Below, in pieces: positions 15,535 through 24,973 of a stretch of 64,000 bases of DNA. Numbering within the stretch: position 1 is the first letter of the stretch; each line of letters opens with the position of its first letter. The stretch is taken from positions 42,262-106,261 of the forward strand of contig QAKK01000018.1 in NCBI GenBank assembly GCA_003343845.1. The letters are read 5' to 3'. Position numbers and translations under genes: made by a program. Source of the DNA: Oscillospiraceae bacterium. Its GTDB lineage: Bacteria; Bacillota; Clostridia; Oscillospirales; CAG-272. The notes beneath the pieces are model-generated. The model ran no database searches. It was not told where the DNA came from and worked only from the letters and a program-made list of their open reading frames with translations.

Positions 15535-17741
15535 TTTCCGAATCCACGTGTAACCGACAGGACGCTGCGGATATTGCGCAGGCGGGAGACGATCGAATCG
15601 TAATGTCCGATGTTCTTGCAGCCGACGGTCAGATTGACCAGCATCGTGTCGTTTCCTTTCTTCTGGGTGTTGATCTGGAGCAGCGAGACCTTCATGTCTG
15701 CCAGTGCCGAGGTGATGTCGGCAAGCAGCGTAATGCTGTTTTCGGCAAGGATGGTGATGAGCGCCTCGTACACGTCGGCGGAATTGTCCGCCGCGCCGTA
15801 CTCCCAATGCGCGGTGATAAAGCGGTCGCGCTGCTCGGGGTTTGCTTGTCCCGCAAGCACGTTCGGGCAGTCGATCTTGTGGATTGACACGCCGTAACCG
15901 CGCGTGATGAAGCCGACGATCGGGTCGCCGGGCAGCGGGTTGCAGCAGCGCGCGAATTTGGTCACGCAGCCCTCCTCGCCGTCCACGATGACGCCGCCGG
16001 TCGCCTTCAGACGGCGGGGCGTTGCCAGCTTGACCTGATCGGTGGTCAGCTCGACCTGCGGCTCCTTGACCACGCGGTCAAACTCATCGCGCAGACGCAC
16101 GGCGATCTTGGAGATCGGCATGCCGCCGTAGCCAAGCATGTTGTAGAGATCCTCGGTGTCCTGCATGCCGACGCGGCGCGCCACGTTGGCGGCGATCTCG
16201 TCGCGCTGCGCCTCGGTGTACGGTCTGCCCACGCGGTGCAGCTCGCGCTCGACCTCGGCTTTGCCGAGAGCAATGTTCTCGGTGCGCTTCTCCTTCTTGA
16301 ACCACTGGCGGATCTTGTTCTTCGCATCGCCGGTCTTTACGATGTTCAGCCAGTCGCGGCTCGGTCCCTTGGAGGCAGAGGAGGTCAGCACCTCGATGAT
16401 GTCGCCGGTCTGCGGCTCGCGGTCGATCGGCACAATCATGCCGTTGACCTTGGCGCCGACCATCTTGTTGCCGACGCCCGAGTGAATGGCATAGGCAAAG
16501 TCGATCATCGTCGCGCCCTGCGGCAGGACGATGACGTCGCCCTTCGGCGTGAAGACAAAGACCTCGTCGCGGAAGATGTCGATCTTGAACGCATCCATGA
16601 ACTCGTCGGGGTCCTGCGTGTCGTCCTCGATCTCAAAGAGGCGGGAGACCCATTGCAGCTTTGAGTCGATGCTCTCGCTCGAAGTCTCGCCCGACTTGTA
16701 CTTCCAGTGCGCGGCGATACCGAATTCGGCGACGCGGTGCATCTCAAAGGTGCGGATCTGCACCTCAAACGGGATGCCGCTGCTGCTCATGACACTGGTG
16801 TGCAGCGAACGGTACATGTTCGGCTTCGGGTTGGAGATATAGTCCTTGAAGCGCCCCGGGATGGAGCGGAACATCTCATGGATGATGCCGAGCGCGGTGT
16901 AGCATTCCAGCTCGGTATCCACGATGATGCGGAGCGCATAGAAGTCGTAGATCTGATCGAAGCTCTTGTTGTGGTTGTACATCTTGTTGTAGAGCGAGTA
17001 GATCGACTTGATGCGCCCGGTGAGCTCAAAGTGAATGCCGTTTTCGCGCAGGCGCTTGTCGATGCTCGCCTTTGCTTCGTCGAGGAGGTCGCGCGACTGC
17101 CCGTAGCGCTCCTCGATGCGGCTTTTGACCTCGTTGTAGCCGATGGGATCGAGATAGGAAAGGCTGAGGTTCTCCAGCTCCTGCTTGATCGAGTTGATAC
17201 CGAGACGGTGCGCAAGCGGCGCGTAGATATACATGGTCTCGAGCGCGATGGCGCGTCGGCGGTCTTCCTTCTTCGCCGCGAGGGTACGCATGTTGTGCAG
17301 GCGGTCGCAGAGCTTGATGAAGATGACGCGGATGTCCTTCGACATAGCGAGCAGCATCTTGCGGATGTTCTCGATGTTCGCCTCTTCCTTGTCCTCGACG
17401 TCGATCTGCTTGATCTTGGTCAGACCGTCCACCAGCATGGCGACGCTCTGTCCGAATTTCTCCGTGATGACGGCAAGGCTGGTCTTGTCGGCGCAGTCCT
17501 CCACTGTATCGTGCAGCAGCGCGGCGCAGATCGAGTCGGTGTCGAGCCCGAGCCCCGCCACGATCTCGGCGACGGCGACGGGATGGGTGATATACGGTTC
17601 GCCGCTCTGGCGTTTTTGTCCTTTATGCAGTTCGTTTGCGTATTTGTATGCCGCCTCGATCTTCTCGCGGTTGTAGTTGCGACCGCTGTGATCGATCGCG
17701 TTCCAAAAGGATTGCAATACGCTGTCCATTCCGGTGTCCAT
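15531..17741 (-). CDS. relA: Bifunctional (p)ppGpp synthetase/hydrolase RelA/SpoT
   Basis: A 736-residue Rel protein controlling the stringent response. In order: an HD hydrolase domain (HPVAVAEIVAGLGLD, LLHDTVEDC), the synthetase domain (DFYALRIIVDTELECYTALG, YISNPKPNMYRSLHTSV), a TGS domain (TPKGDVIVLPQGATMIDFAY), a zinc-finger-like CCNPLPGDPIVGF segment, and an ACT domain at the C-terminus. ATG 17741 is chosen because GAAAGGA lies upstream and conserved sequence begins there; the longer frame reaches into a dispersed repeat. dtd overlaps its stop by 4 bases. Confidence 0.96.
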   Translation of the reverse strand: MDTGMDSVLQSFWNAIDHSGRNYNREKIEAAYKYANELHKGQKRQSGEPYITHPVAVAEIVAGLGLDTDSICAALLHDTVEDCADKTSLAVITEKFGQSVAMLVDGLTKIKQIDVEDKEEANIENIRKMLLAMSKDIRVIFIKLCDRLHNMRTLAAKKEDRRRAIALETMYIYAPLAHRLGINSIKQELENLSLSYLDPIGYNEVKSRIEERYGQSRDLLDEAKASIDKRLRENGIHFELTGRIKSIYSLYNKMYNHNKSFDQIYDFYALRIIVDTELECYTALGIIHEMFRSIPGRFKDYISNPKPNMYRSLHTSVMSSSGIPFEVQIRTFEMHRVAEFGIAAHWKYKSGETSSESIDSKLQWVSRLFEIEDDTQDPDEFMDAFKIDIFRDEVFVFTPKGDVIVLPQGATMIDFAYAIHSGVGNKMVGAKVNGMIVPIDREPQTGDIIEVLTSSASKGPSRDWLNIVKTGDAKNKIRQWFKKEKRTENIALGKAEVERELHRVGRPYTEAQRDEIAANVARRVGMQDTEDLYNMLGYGGMPISKIAVRLRDEFDRVVKEPQVELTTDQVKLATPRRLKATGGVIVDGEEGCVTKFARCCNPLPGDPIVGFITRGYGVSIHKIDCPNVLAGQANPEQRDRFITAHWEYGAADNSADVYEALITILAENSITLLADITSALADMKVSLLQINTQKKGNDTMLVNLTVGCKNIGHYDSIVSRLRNIRSVLSVTRGFGK

Positions 17742-17796
17742 ACGGGGTTTCCTTTCATAGGGAATGCGGCTCACCGCAGAGCCGTGTGGTCTATGC

Positions 17797-17820
17797 AAGC
17801 CTTCCCCCAAGGGGGAAGCC
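17797..17820. repeat. Dispersed palindromic repeat, family B
   Basis: GCCTTCCCCC-AA-GGGGGAAGCC palindrome in the 104-base gap between recJ and relA. Confidence 0.75.
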
Positions 17821-17845
17821 AAAGATACGCCTTGCGTTCCGCTCC

Positions 17846-19984
17846 TCACTCTGCGCGGGTCTGCGTGCGCAGACGGCGCAGGATCGCCGACTTGTCGAGG
17901 TCGGCGCGCTTCTGCTGGTAGCTGACGCGGAAACGGTAGGCTTCGCCGCCGAGGCTCTCCACGCCGACGATGTTCAGCTCGTAGAGCACGTCGATGATGA
18001 ACCGCAGCTTGATGTACCCGATCGCGCCGACGTGTTCATCCCGCATCAGCATCTCGCGCACAGTGAAGCTGTCCTCGCCGAAGCGCACCTGACGGCGGAT
18101 GAAGTTGTACACCGCGCCGAAATCCTCGCGGCTCGGCACAATGTCCGCGCCGGGCGCGGGCTCACCCGCGCGGAGCGCGGCATAGCGGGCGGCGTTTGTC
18201 TCGGCGGCAGCCGCCGCATCGGCGGTCAGCCGCAGATCGCGCAGGATGAGCTGCGCCGTGCGCTTGCCGCCGAACTCGTTGATGTCCAGACCCGCCAAGA
18301 TGTCGATCCGATCCCCGGGATAAACGTCCGCTTCCTTCGGCGAATGTGAAAAGTACATGGCGGTGAGCGGCGCTGCGCCCGGTCGTTCGAGCAACAGCTT
18401 TGTATGCTTGCCGAAGCTGATCGGCTGCACGTCGGCGACCGTCACATTGCGCAGCACAAAGGAGGGCACCGGGTTGGAAACGCCGAACGGCTCCAGCATG
18501 CGGATCTCCTCCGCATTTTCCAGTGTGACCTCGTCGATGCCGATCTCAAAGTCCGCGTCGATCGAGGGGGTGCGATCCTCCGCTTTGAAGTGCTCGCGCG
18601 CGTATTCGTTGATCTTTTTGCGGAAGGCGTCGATGTTCTCGCGGCGCACCGAAAGACCCGCTGCCAGCTCATGCCCGCCGTATTTTTCAAGCAGGTCGTC
18701 GCAGTAGACCAGCGCGTCCACAAGGTTCAGCCCCTTGACGCTTCTGCCGCTGCCCTTGCCCACGTCGCAGTCGCCGTCGCTCTGCGCGCCGTCGAACGAG
18801 ATGAGGATGGAGGGCAGACCGTATTTCTCGGTGATGCGGGAGGCAACGATCCCGATGACGCCGTGATGCCAGTTGTCGGCGGCAAGCACGATGACCGGAT
18901 CGTTTGCAAAGTCGTGGGTTGCGTCGATCTCGGCATACGCCTCGGTGGCGATGCGGTTTTCCTCGGTCTGCCGCTCACGGTTGATGTCGCAGAGCCGTTT
19001 TGCCAGGGCATCGGCTTTTTCGCGCGAGTCGGTGAGGAAAAGCTCAACCGCAAGACCGGCGGAGCTGATGCGTCCCGCCGCGTTGATGCGTGGCGCGAGC
19101 GTGTAGCCGATGAAGCCGGAGGTGATGCGCTGTGCGCGGGGACTGCGGCTGCCGTCCGGGCGCTTGCCCACGGCGTCGATCAGGGCGCAGAGCCCGACGC
19201 GCTGCGAATGCTCGATGCGGCGCAGACCGAAGGCGACGATCAGGCGGTTTTCATCCCGGATGGGCATGACGTCCGCGATCGTACCGATGGCAACAAGGTC
19301 GGCATAGTCCGCGCAGATGCGGCGCACCGCATCCTGCTCGGAGATGCCGGCGCGCTTGGTCTCAAATGCGCAGAGCAGCTTGAAGACGACGCCGACGCCT
19401 GCCAGCTCCTTGAACGGATAGGGGCAGTCGGGGCGGCGCGGGTTGACAACGGCGGCGGCGTCCGGCAGCTTGCCGTGACACTCGTGATGGTCGGTGACCA
19501 CCACGTCCACGCCGCGCGCGTGCGCGTGCTCGATCTCGACGGACGAGGTGATGCCGGTGTCGACCGTGACGATCAGCCGCGCCCCCTCGTCGATGAGCTT
19601 ATCGACCGAGCTTTCACTCATGCCGTAGCCCTCGCCCATGCGGTTGGGGATATAGTACCCCACATCCGCACCGAGTGCCTTCAGATACAGGTAGAGAATG
19701 CTGACCGAGGTGACGCCGTCCACGTCGTAGTCGCCGTAGATGACGATGCGTTCCCCGGCAGCGAGCGCCTTCTCAATGCGGGCGACCGCGCGATCCATGT
19801 CGCAGAGCAGCATGGGGGAATGCAGCATTTCTTCCTCCATGCCGAGGAAGCGCCGCGCCGCCGCGCTGTCGCCGCCGACGCGGTCGGCGAGCAGCCCCGC
19901 TGTGACCGTGCCGATGCCGAGCTCTTTTGCCAGGCGTTCGGCAGCGTCTCCGCGGCTGCTCTTGATATTCCATTTCTTTTGCAT
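17846..19984 (-). CDS. recJ: Single-stranded-DNA-specific 5'-3' exonuclease RecJ
   Basis: A 712-residue DHH/DHHA1 phosphoesterase for recombination and repair. Metal motifs include YGDYDVDGVTS (about residue 82), VTVDTGITS and VVTDHHECHGKLP (DHH motif). The DHHA1 motif GKGSGRS lies about residue 410, in the usual GGH/GSGRS-like region (KYGGHELAAG follows). A C-terminal OB-like part and a long tail follow. It heads the recJ-relA-dtd-hemZ-kinase minus-strand cluster. Confidence 0.95.
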   Translation of the reverse strand: MQKKWNIKSSRGDAAERLAKELGIGTVTAGLLADRVGGDSAAARRFLGMEEEMLHSPMLLCDMDRAVARIEKALAAGERIVIYGDYDVDGVTSVSILYLYLKALGADVGYYIPNRMGEGYGMSESSVDKLIDEGARLIVTVDTGITSSVEIEHAHARGVDVVVTDHHECHGKLPDAAAVVNPRRPDCPYPFKELAGVGVVFKLLCAFETKRAGISEQDAVRRICADYADLVAIGTIADVMPIRDENRLIVAFGLRRIEHSQRVGLCALIDAVGKRPDGSRSPRAQRITSGFIGYTLAPRINAAGRISSAGLAVELFLTDSREKADALAKRLCDINRERQTEENRIATEAYAEIDATHDFANDPVIVLAADNWHHGVIGIVASRITEKYGLPSILISFDGAQSDGDCDVGKGSGRSVKGLNLVDALVYCDDLLEKYGGHELAAGLSVRRENIDAFRKKINEYAREHFKAEDRTPSIDADFEIGIDEVTLENAEEIRMLEPFGVSNPVPSFVLRNVTVADVQPISFGKHTKLLLERPGAAPLTAMYFSHSPKEADVYPGDRIDILAGLDINEFGGKRTAQLILRDLRLTADAAAAAETNAARYAALRAGEPAPGADIVPSREDFGAVYNFIRRQVRFGEDSFTVREMLMRDEHVGAIGYIKLRFIIDVLYELNIVGVESLGGEAYRFRVSYQQKRADLDKSAILRRLRTQTRAE

Positions 19985-20035
19985 GTGCTGTCTATCTCCA
20001 ATTTTTAATAATAAACAAAGTTAAAAAGGGAAGGA

Positions 20036-20185
20036 TGCGTAAGCATCCGTCTGCGCAGCCTCGCTTTACGCTGTAGAGACGCCATTCTGACGAATGGCTA
20101 CCCCTCATCAGTCGCTTGCAGCGACAGCTTCCCCCAAGGGGGAAGCCTAAGACGTAGCGGGCGCAAGCCCCCGCCCGTGTGGTAT
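20036..20185. repeat. Composite dispersed repeat (about 110 bp) plus family A copy
   Basis: It contains CATCCGTCTG, a GCCATTC/GAATGGC hairpin, ACCCCTCATC, and the CTTCCCCCAAGGGGGAAG palindrome. The same string of modules recurs inverted at 50201-50310. A family A copy (20159-20185) follows directly. The 260-base gap holds no gene. Confidence 0.8.
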
Positions 20186-20245
20186 GTACACGATTTTCGC
20201 AATTCCGGCAGGGGCCGGCGCCCTCGACGCCCCGTTTTTTCTTCT

Positions 20246-21838
20246 TCACGCCATGGGGGCAAACTTCGCCATAATGGCAAGGGCGATCTTCACGCCGTCG
20301 ACGGCGGCGGAAGTGATGCCGCCGGCATAGCCCGCGCCCTCTCCGCCGGGGTAAATATCTTCCGTGCCGAGCATGGTCAGGTTTTCGCCGCGCAGAATGC
20401 GCAGCGGCGCGCTCGTGCGCGTCTCCAGCCCGGTGAGCAGGGCATCCGGCGCATCAAAGCCCCGGATCTTTCGCCCGAACGCGGCAAGCCCGCCCGCAAG
20501 CGCGTCATACAGCACCGTCGGGAACAGGGCGGACAGGTCGGCAGGGGTCACCCTGCCGTTCATATAGGTGGGACGGACGCGCCCGAGTGCGGTTGCGCGC
20601 CGCCGCTCGACAAAATCTTTCACGGTGCAGACCGGCGCATTGTAGTTTTCGCCGCCTGCGCGGAATGCCGCCCGCTCGAGCGAACGCTGATAGGCGATCG
20701 CGTCCGCGGGGGTCGCGCCGTAGTCGTTTCTGAACACCGAAACACAGACGGCGCTGTTGGAATTTTCACCGTCGCGGGCGTACCGGCTCATGCCGTTGAC
20801 GCACAGCCCGCCCGCCTCGGATGCGCCCGAAACGACCTCGCCGCCCGGGCACATGCAGAAGGTATAGACGCCGCGCGTCTTCGTATTTGCCGAGAGATTG
20901 TACTCGGCATAGGGCAGATCGGGCGAGCCCGCCAACGCACCGTAGAGCGCACGGTCGATGTCCGCCTTTTTATGCTCAATGCGCATGCCGACCGAGAAGT
21001 CCTTTGCCTCAATGGCACAGCCGCGGTCGAGCAGCATCGCATAGGTATCGCGGGCGCTGTGCCCGATGGCAAGAACCAGCGCAGAGGTCTCAAAGTCGCC
21101 GCGCGTGGTGCGGATGCGGCGCACGCCGTCCTTCGGCTCATCATAGCCGAGGAACCGGGTGCGGTAAAGGATCTCGCCGTCGAGACGGGTGATCTCTTCT
21201 GCGATATTCGACACTACATCCCGCAGCACGTCGGTGCCGATGTGGGGCTTTGCGTTTGTGAGGATCTCCGCCGGCGCGCCGAACGCCGCAAAGCGGGAGA
21301 GCACATAGCTGCAATGCGCGTCCCCGATGCGGGTGACCAGCTTGCCGTCCGAGAACGTGCCCGCGCCGCCCGCGCCGAACTGCACCGAGCAGTCGGGGTC
21401 GAGCGCGCCGCCCGCATAGAACGCCTCCACCGTGCGCACACGGTCGGCAACATCGCCGCCGCGCTCAATGAGCAGCGGGCGGTAGCCGTGCTCGGCAAGC
21501 AGGAGCGCCGCAAACATGCCGCAGGGACCCATCCCGACGACGATCGGGCGCGCGCCGAGCGGCGTCGTCCCACAGGAAACGGCAAGCGCCGCGTCCGAAG
21601 CCGGACGCAGCGCATGCTTTTCCACGGTTTCTTTTTTGAGCGTGCCGGGGGTTTCAAACAGTACGGCATAGACGATGCGGATGTCGTTTTGTTTGCGCGC
21701 ATCCACGCTGCGCCGCCAGATCGTCAGCCGCGCGGCGGAAATCCCCGCGCGGCGCAGCTTCTTTGCCGCGGCGGCGATCACTTCGTCTTTTTCCGTGCCG
21801 GGCGGCACGGAGATGCCGCCGAGAATGTACTTCGTCAT
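20246..21838 (-). CDS. FAD-dependent dehydrogenase (COG2509-like NAD(P)/FAD oxidoreductase)
   Basis: A 530-residue protein. The N-terminal region of about 95 residues precedes a Rossmann FAD motif (PIVVGMGPCGMFAALLLAEHG), then LLIERGGDV and the QFGAGGAGTFSDGKL segment characteristic of this family. The C-terminal part has YPGGEGAGYAGGITSAA. Substrate and physiological role are unknown. Its ATG overlaps the cdaR stop by 4 bases, so it belongs to the cdaA-cdaR operon, an arrangement I recall from other Clostridia where glmM follows; glmM is not here. Confidence 0.88.
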   Translation of the reverse strand: MTKYILGGISVPPGTEKDEVIAAAAKKLRRAGISAARLTIWRRSVDARKQNDIRIVYAVLFETPGTLKKETVEKHALRPASDAALAVSCGTTPLGARPIVVGMGPCGMFAALLLAEHGYRPLLIERGGDVADRVRTVEAFYAGGALDPDCSVQFGAGGAGTFSDGKLVTRIGDAHCSYVLSRFAAFGAPAEILTNAKPHIGTDVLRDVVSNIAEEITRLDGEILYRTRFLGYDEPKDGVRRIRTTRGDFETSALVLAIGHSARDTYAMLLDRGCAIEAKDFSVGMRIEHKKADIDRALYGALAGSPDLPYAEYNLSANTKTRGVYTFCMCPGGEVVSGASEAGGLCVNGMSRYARDGENSNSAVCVSVFRNDYGATPADAIAYQRSLERAAFRAGGENYNAPVCTVKDFVERRRATALGRVRPTYMNGRVTPADLSALFPTVLYDALAGGLAAFGRKIRGFDAPDALLTGLETRTSAPLRILRGENLTMLGTEDIYPGGEGAGYAGGITSAAVDGVKIALAIMAKFAPMA

Positions 21839-23085
21839 TTTTCGATCATCACCGATACGGCGTATTCGCCGAGCTCATAGACCGTGTTCTTGTAGGCGTC
21901 CGCAACCGTGACCGTGACCGGCACCTGCACGATGCCGGTGATGCCGCTGTAGTTCAGCTCCGCCGACAGGCGCACATCCGCGTCGGTCAGCGCATCGGCA
22001 ATATCGGTGGGCGCGCGCAGCACAAGGTTGACGCTCTCGGTGAGCAGGGTGTATTTCAGCCCGTTCGGGTTCTTGATCGAGATGTCGCCGACAACCAGGC
22101 TCTTCTTCGTCGTGTTTCTGTGCGTGATGCTGATGGATGCCGAGGTCGCACTGCTGAGATTCTCCACGCCGGCAGGCAGCGTGATGGCGACGATCTGCGT
22201 CTCGTTGCCGCTGATCTTCTTTTCGTCGATCGTGGCGATCTCGAAGGCATCCACACCCTCGAGCAGGGCGGGATCGGCGCGGACGGTCAGACTCTTCGGC
22301 GAGACCGTGATGCGCGTATTGTCCTCATTGAAGTAGCCGTATTTCGTCCCCACCGTGATGGGGATCTCGCGCTCGATGTAGACCGGCACGGTCACACCGA
22401 CCGAGGTCTGCGACAGGGTGAGATAGGGGTTATCCACCGTCGCGCCGTCCTCGGTGACGACATGCAGCGTGCCGCGCGCGGTGACGCCGGTGGTCAGCTC
22501 GCCGAGTGCCAGATCGACCACGGCGCGGGATGCCGCCTCGATGACCGATGCGGGACCGCTGACTGTGACGGCGGTCACATCCGGCGTGGGCACGCCGAGC
22601 GTGATTGACTGCTCATGCTGCACCTGACTGATGTTGACCACGACCGGCAGGGTCTTGGTGGCGATCTGGTCGATATACACCTCGATGGAGGTAGGGCTGA
22701 CGCTGCCGACCGTGCAGCCGTCCGGCGTGGTGACCGAGATGGAAAGCTGATGCTTGCCGGGCGTTGTGATGCTGCCGACATCCACGCTCGGGACGATGTC
22801 CTCGAGCGAATAGGAGATGAGGTCGCTCTTCTTGCCGGTGACCGTGATGTCGGCGCGCTCGCCGTACCCGCTGATGACCGACAGATCGTATTCGCTCGAC
22901 AGGAGCGCGGCGTTCTCGATCGAGACCGTCACGCCCGAGAAGGTGCGCTCATAGTCGGGGCTCTCATTGGACATGACATACAGCCAGATGATCACCGCGA
23001 TGACCACGCACAAAAGGCGCGGAATGAGATCCGAGGTCTTCAGCCGCTCGCGGACGGTCTCCCCGCTCTTATTTGTCTGTGCCAC
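21835..23085 (-). CDS. cdaR: CdaR (YbbR-domain) regulator of diadenylate cyclase
   Basis: A 416-residue protein with one N-terminal transmembrane helix (LIPRLLCVVIAVIIWLYVMS) followed by repeated YbbR domains exposed outside the cell, such as SVTTPDGCTVGSVSPTSIEV and later beta-rich repeats. CdaR binds and modulates CdaA. The GTG start at 23085 overlaps the end of cdaA by 17 bases, indicating coupled translation. The C-terminus overlaps the FAD dehydrogenase start. Confidence 0.92.
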   Translation of the reverse strand: MAQTNKSGETVRERLKTSDLIPRLLCVVIAVIIWLYVMSNESPDYERTFSGVTVSIENAALLSSEYDLSVISGYGERADITVTGKKSDLISYSLEDIVPSVDVGSITTPGKHQLSISVTTPDGCTVGSVSPTSIEVYIDQIATKTLPVVVNISQVQHEQSITLGVPTPDVTAVTVSGPASVIEAASRAVVDLALGELTTGVTARGTLHVVTEDGATVDNPYLTLSQTSVGVTVPVYIEREIPITVGTKYGYFNEDNTRITVSPKSLTVRADPALLEGVDAFEIATIDEKKISGNETQIVAITLPAGVENLSSATSASISITHRNTTKKSLVVGDISIKNPNGLKYTLLTESVNLVLRAPTDIADALTDADVRLSAELNYSGITGIVQVPVTVTVADAYKNTVYELGEYAVSVMIEK

Positions 23086-23983
23086 TGTCCTGCGCCTCCC
23101 CGCCTGCCGCGGCGGCTGCCGCCGCCCGTTTTTTCTTGTCTTTCTTGTCCTTCTTGCCCTTGCGGCGCGTGTCGCCGAAGAGCAGCTGCGTCAACTGCTG
23201 GCGCAGCGTGGTGTAATTCTGCCCGCCGAGCAGCGAGCCGCCGAGCGCCAGCGAGATCTCGCCGGTCTCCTCGGAGACGATGATGACCACCGCGTCGCTG
23301 ACCTCGCTGACGCCGACGCCCGCACGGTGGCGCGTGCCCTTGTCCTTGCTGATCTGCGTGTTCTGCGTCAGCGGCAGGAAGCAGCCCGCCGCGGCGATGC
23401 GGTTGTCACGGATGATCATGGCGCCGTCATGCAGCGCTGCCTTGTTGAAGAAGATGTTCTTGATGAGGCTCTGCGAGATCACGGCGTCCACCTGCACGCC
23501 TGTCTTCATGATGTCGCCGAGTTTGGTGGTGCGCTCAATGACGATCAGCGCGCCGGTGCGGTCACGCGCCATGTCGCTCGCCGCGATGCAGATGTTGTCG
23601 ATGGCGCGGGTGGTCTCGGCAACCTCCTTCGGCTCGGTTAAGTTGCGGATGGAGCGCAGCGGATCGCCGCCCACCTTCTCCAGCGCGGCACGCAGCTCGG
23701 GCTGGAACAGGATGATGAGCGCAAGCAGACCGACCTGAAACACGTTCTGAAGGAGAAAACTCATCGCGTGCATCTCGAAAATGGCGGTCAGCGCATAGAA
23801 GACGACGAGGATCGCCAGACCGAGCGCGAGCTTGCCCGCCCGCCGTTCGCGGACAAAGCGATAGACATAGTAAAGCACGACGGCAAGCAGCGCAATATCA
23901 ACGATGTCGTTGAATGAGATCGACAGAAACTGCGCGCCGAGTTTGCCGAAGGTATCCGTCAGGAAGCTGAGGATGGTCTGCAA
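23069..23983 (-). CDS. cdaA: Membrane diadenylate cyclase CdaA
   Basis: Makes c-di-AMP from two ATP; the signal controls potassium and osmotic balance. The 304-residue protein has three N-terminal transmembrane helices (NDIVDIALLAVVLYYVYRFV, LALGLAILVVFYAL, a third to about residue 95), then the DAC domain with the catalytic DGAMII and RHRAGVGVSE motifs. The C-terminal tail is rich in Lys and Ala. The start is probably TTG 23983, 8 bases after GGAGG; a GTG at 23992 lies on the ribosome binding site itself and is unlikely. Confidence 0.95.
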   Translation of the reverse strand: MQTILSFLTDTFGKLGAQFLSISFNDIVDIALLAVVLYYVYRFVRERRAGKLALGLAILVVFYALTAIFEMHAMSFLLQNVFQVGLLALIILFQPELRAALEKVGGDPLRSIRNLTEPKEVAETTRAIDNICIAASDMARDRTGALIVIERTTKLGDIMKTGVQVDAVISQSLIKNIFFNKAALHDGAMIIRDNRIAAAGCFLPLTQNTQISKDKGTRHRAGVGVSEVSDAVVIIVSEETGEISLALGGSLLGGQNYTTLRQQLTQLLFGDTRRKGKKDKKDKKKRAAAAAAAGGEAQDSGTDK

Positions 23984-24024
23984 ATTCCGCACCTCCGATT
24001 AAACTGTATAATATAGTATTTTAT

Positions 24025-24054
24025 ATTATAGCATAGAATAAAATACGCTGTAAA
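24025..24054 (-). promoter_or_regulatory. Promoter of the cdaA operon
   Basis: Minus strand TTTACA (24049-24054), 18 bases, TATAAT (24025-24030) with TG one base before the -10 (extended -10). Confidence 0.7.
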
Positions 24055-24180
24055 GCCTAAATGAACAAATGCGCGGATTTTTTGCCCGAAAAATCACGGC
24101 TTTTTTCAAAAAACTGTGGCAATGGTGCGGGTGATATGGTATACTGTAATTTGGATTTTTACGGATCGGGGGGGAAAGCG

Positions 24181-24960
24181 ATGCGCTATACGGAAAACGG
24201 ACGCACGGTGGAATACGAGCGACTGGGAGACGGCGAGCGCGCCGTGCTGATCCTGCACGGCTGGGGCTGCTCGGGCGAGATGTTCCGCGGCACGGCGGAG
24301 CTTTTGGCAAAGAAGTACACCGTCCTGCTCCCCGATCTCTGCGGCTTCGGGGGGAGTCCCGAGCCGCCAGCGCCGATGTCGCCCGGCGACTATGCCGACC
24401 TGTTCATCGGTCTGCTCGCCTCGCTTGGCGTCACGCATGTCTCGCTCATCGGACACTCCTACGGCGGGCGCGTCATCCTCAAGCTGTTTGAGAAGCAGAG
24501 CGCGCAGCCCCTCCCCTTTGTCATCGACCGCGTAATGCTGGTGGATGCGGCGGGAATCAAGCCGAAGCAGTCGCCCGGCGCGCGCCTGTCGCTTGCCGCC
24601 TACAAGGCGGGGCGGCGCATTCTCTCGACAAAACCGATGCAGAAGCTGTTCCCCGGCGCGGTCGATGCCTGGCGGAAGAAGCGCGGCTCGGCGGACTACA
24701 ACAACGCAAGTGAGACCATGAAAAAGACGCTCGTGCTCGCAGTGAACGAAGATCTTACGCACTGCCTGCCCAAGGTCACCGCGCCGACCCTGCTCTTCTG
24801 GGGCGACGCCGACGACGCGACGCCGCTTGCCGACGCCAAGCGGATGGAGCGCGAGATTCCCGACGCAGGACTTGTCGTCGTCCGCGGCGGCAGCCACTTC
24901 TCCTTTGCCGACGACCCGGCGCTTTTCCGCCGCGTGCTCGGCTCCTTCTTTGAACTTTAA
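24181..24960 (+). CDS. Alpha/beta hydrolase
   Basis: A 259-residue hydrolase of the MhpC type. It has the oxyanion HGWG motif (residues 21-24), nucleophile elbow GHSYGG (about residue 91), acid WGDADDATP (Asp near residue 217) and catalytic His in RGGSHFSF (near residue 241). The ATG at 24181 follows GGGGGGAAAGCG; the longer frame upstream lacks a ribosome binding site. It begins an operon with the MurF-like and Ddl genes (13 and 33 bases apart), so a cell-wall-related role is possible; the substrate is unknown. Confidence 0.88.
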   Translation: MRYTENGRTVEYERLGDGERAVLILHGWGCSGEMFRGTAELLAKKYTVLLPDLCGFGGSPEPPAPMSPGDYADLFIGLLASLGVTHVSLIGHSYGGRVILKLFEKQSAQPLPFVIDRVMLVDAAGIKPKQSPGARLSLAAYKAGRRILSTKPMQKLFPGAVDAWRKKRGSADYNNASETMKKTLVLAVNEDLTHCLPKVTAPTLLFWGDADDATPLADAKRMEREIPDAGLVVVRGGSHFSFADDPALFRRVLGSFFEL

Positions 24961-24973
24961 CGGAGGTTTTTCC